From contig NZ_JAPWIJ010000002.1 of NCBI RefSeq assembly GCF_027270735.1, forward strand, positions 1 to 64,000: a DNA stretch of 64,000 bases. Reading direction: 5' to 3'. A program made the translations under genes and the position numbers. Source of the DNA: Rhodococcus ruber (GTDB lineage: Bacteria > Actinomycetota > Actinomycetes > Mycobacteriales > Mycobacteriaceae). Positions 63,171 through 64,000 of this stretch are shown here, one piece after another. Each line of letters begins with the position of its first letter. Position 1 is the first letter of the stretch. The notes under the pieces were generated by a model. The model had not been told where the DNA came from and ran no database searches. It saw nothing but the letters and a program-made list of their open reading frames with translations.

Positions 63171-63997
63171 TATGCGTCGGCGGTATCGCCGATCGTCGTC
63201 GTTCTCACCCGAGGAACCACCCGAGGAATCACCAACGGAGTGTGTGATTCCGGATCGTCGATGATGAGGCACGGCAGTCCGAACACCGACTCGACCAGCT
63301 CGGCGGTGACGATCTCCGCAGGCGAACCTTCGGTGACCACCGCGCCGTCCTTCATCGCGATGATGTGATCGGCGTACCGGCAGGCGTGGTTGAGGTCGTG
63401 CAGCACGGCGACCAGAGTGTTGCCGTTCTCACGTGGCAGTGTGGCCAACAAGTCGAGAAGCTCGATCTGGTGGGCAATGTCGAGGAACGTCGTCGGCTCG
63501 TCCAAGAGCAACAGCGGCGTCTGTTGCGCGAGAACCATTGCCACCCATACTCGTTGCTGCTGTCCACCCGACAGTTCGTCGACCTGCCGGGCCGACAGCG
63601 ACGTCACGCCGGTGGCGTCCATGGCCTGGACCACCGAAGCCTCGTCTGCCGTCGACCACTGCCGGATCAACTTCTGATGCGGATATCGTCCTCGCGCAAC
63701 GAGATCGGCTACCGAAATACCGTCGGGGGCGATCGAGGTCTGGGGTAACAGGCCGAGGCGTCGAGCCACTTCCTTCGCCGGATACGACGAAATCTCTTTG
63801 CCGTCCAGCAGAACGGCTCCTCGCGAGGGCTTCAGTAGCCGTGAGAGTGCCCGCAGCAGCGTCGATTTGCCGCAGGCATTGGGCCCGACGATGACGGTGA
63901 ACTTGCCGTCGGGAATCGCAACGGTCACGTTCTCGATGATCACGCTCTTGTCGTATCCGACCGTGATCGTGTCGGCGTGCAGCCGACGCTCACTCAC
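63170..63997 (-). CDS. Iron-siderophore ABC transporter ATP-binding protein (FecE-like)
   Basis: A 275-residue ATPase of the iron-siderophore importer class. Walker A GPNACGKSTLLRAL (about 38-51), the Q-loop LLPQTSIAPDG, signature [17 protein letters not shown], Walker B LLLLDEPTTFLDI and H-loop LHDLNHACRYADHII are all present. The GTG start at 63997 falls three bases inside the window edge, and any operon upstream partners (permeases) lie beyond it. It ends within the iron-box-like site of the next gene. Confidence 0.95.
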   Translation of the reverse strand: MSERRLHADTITVGYDKSVIIENVTVAIPDGKFTVIVGPNACGKSTLLRALSRLLKPSRGAVLLDGKEISSYPAKEVARRLGLLPQTSIAPDGISVADLVARGRYPHQKLIRQWSTADEASVVQAMDATGVTSLSARQVDELSGGQQQRVWVAMVLAQQTPLLLLDEPTTFLDIAHQIELLDLLATLPRENGNTLVAVLHDLNHACRYADHIIAMKDGAVVTEGSPAEIVTAELVESVFGLPCLIIDDPESHTPLVIPRVVPRVRTTTIGDTADA

Positions 63998-64000
63998 TGC

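Overview
The window is 64 kb of GC-rich actinobacterial DNA. It almost certainly comes from a mycolic-acid-containing organism close to Rhodococcus. Reasons seen in the sequence: a mycothiol synthase, mycobacteria-like lipoproteins, a DUF3073 protein, an LmeA-like protein, many GTG starts, and a gene order that follows the Mycobacterium tuberculosis Rv0824c-Rv0780 region (dusB, LCP protein, phoU, mshD, glnR, lmeA, thiX, rhodanese, DUF1416, nitrobindin, pabC, DUF3073, purM, purF, SCP-like, purL, purQS, ptrB, purC). No rRNA, tRNA, CRISPR array, prophage or insertion sequence was seen. No gap between genes exceeds about 300 bases.

Layout. 1-4.1 kb (+): end of an upstream gene, dusB, an LCP cell-wall ligase and phoU. 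4.2-8.1 kb (-): the phosphate operon pstS-pstC-pstA-pstB behind a PHO-box-like repeat. 8.3-10.0 kb (-): mshD and glnR. 10.1-13.2 kb (+): lmeA-like and thiX genes, then a sulfur operon (DUF4395, rhodanese, DUF1416) preceded by a 28-codon leader peptide ending in a run of cysteines. 13.3-16 kb: a secreted cutinase-like protein (-), then a 39-residue membrane protein coupled to a nitrobindin (+). 16-22 kb (-): cytochrome bd operon cydA-cydB-cydD-cydC behind a perfect TAC/GTA palindrome. 22-26.5 kb: pabC, a dicarboxylate symporter, ygfZ, a MOSC protein and DUF3073. 26.6-45.2 kb: de novo purine genes purM, purF, purL, purQ and purS, all on the minus strand, interrupted by a complete peptide ABC transporter, cell-envelope genes, a nucleoside phosphorylase, an M18 aminopeptidase and several unknowns. 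45.3-49 kb: MBL hydrolase, lipoprotein, thiM, DUF2334 protein and glutathione peroxidase. 49.1-52.9 kb: dctA divergent from a citrate/dicarboxylate-type two-component system. 52.9-58 kb: oligopeptidase B with purC, an MFS exporter and a maltokinase-cap protein. 58-64 kb: an FAD monooxygenase and an iron-siderophore locus (two SIP ferric reductases, one fused to a methyltransferase-like domain, a binding lipoprotein and an ATPase) with an iron-box-like site.

How the genes work together. Phosphate supply (pst/phoU), nitrogen control (glnR), sulfur and cysteine handling, and iron acquisition each have their own cis-signals here. Several promoters appear leaderless: a -10 hexamer lies 6-8 bases before the start codon and no Shine-Dalgarno sequence is evident. 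The most interesting signals are the poly-cysteine leader before the sulfur operon, the palindrome over the cydA promoter, a near-identical 24-base intragenic repeat read in different frames in cydC and the aminopeptidase gene, a cluster of GC palindromes at 40.95-41.09 kb, the SIP-methyltransferase fusion with degenerate active-site motifs, and small coupled genes that standard gene finding may miss.
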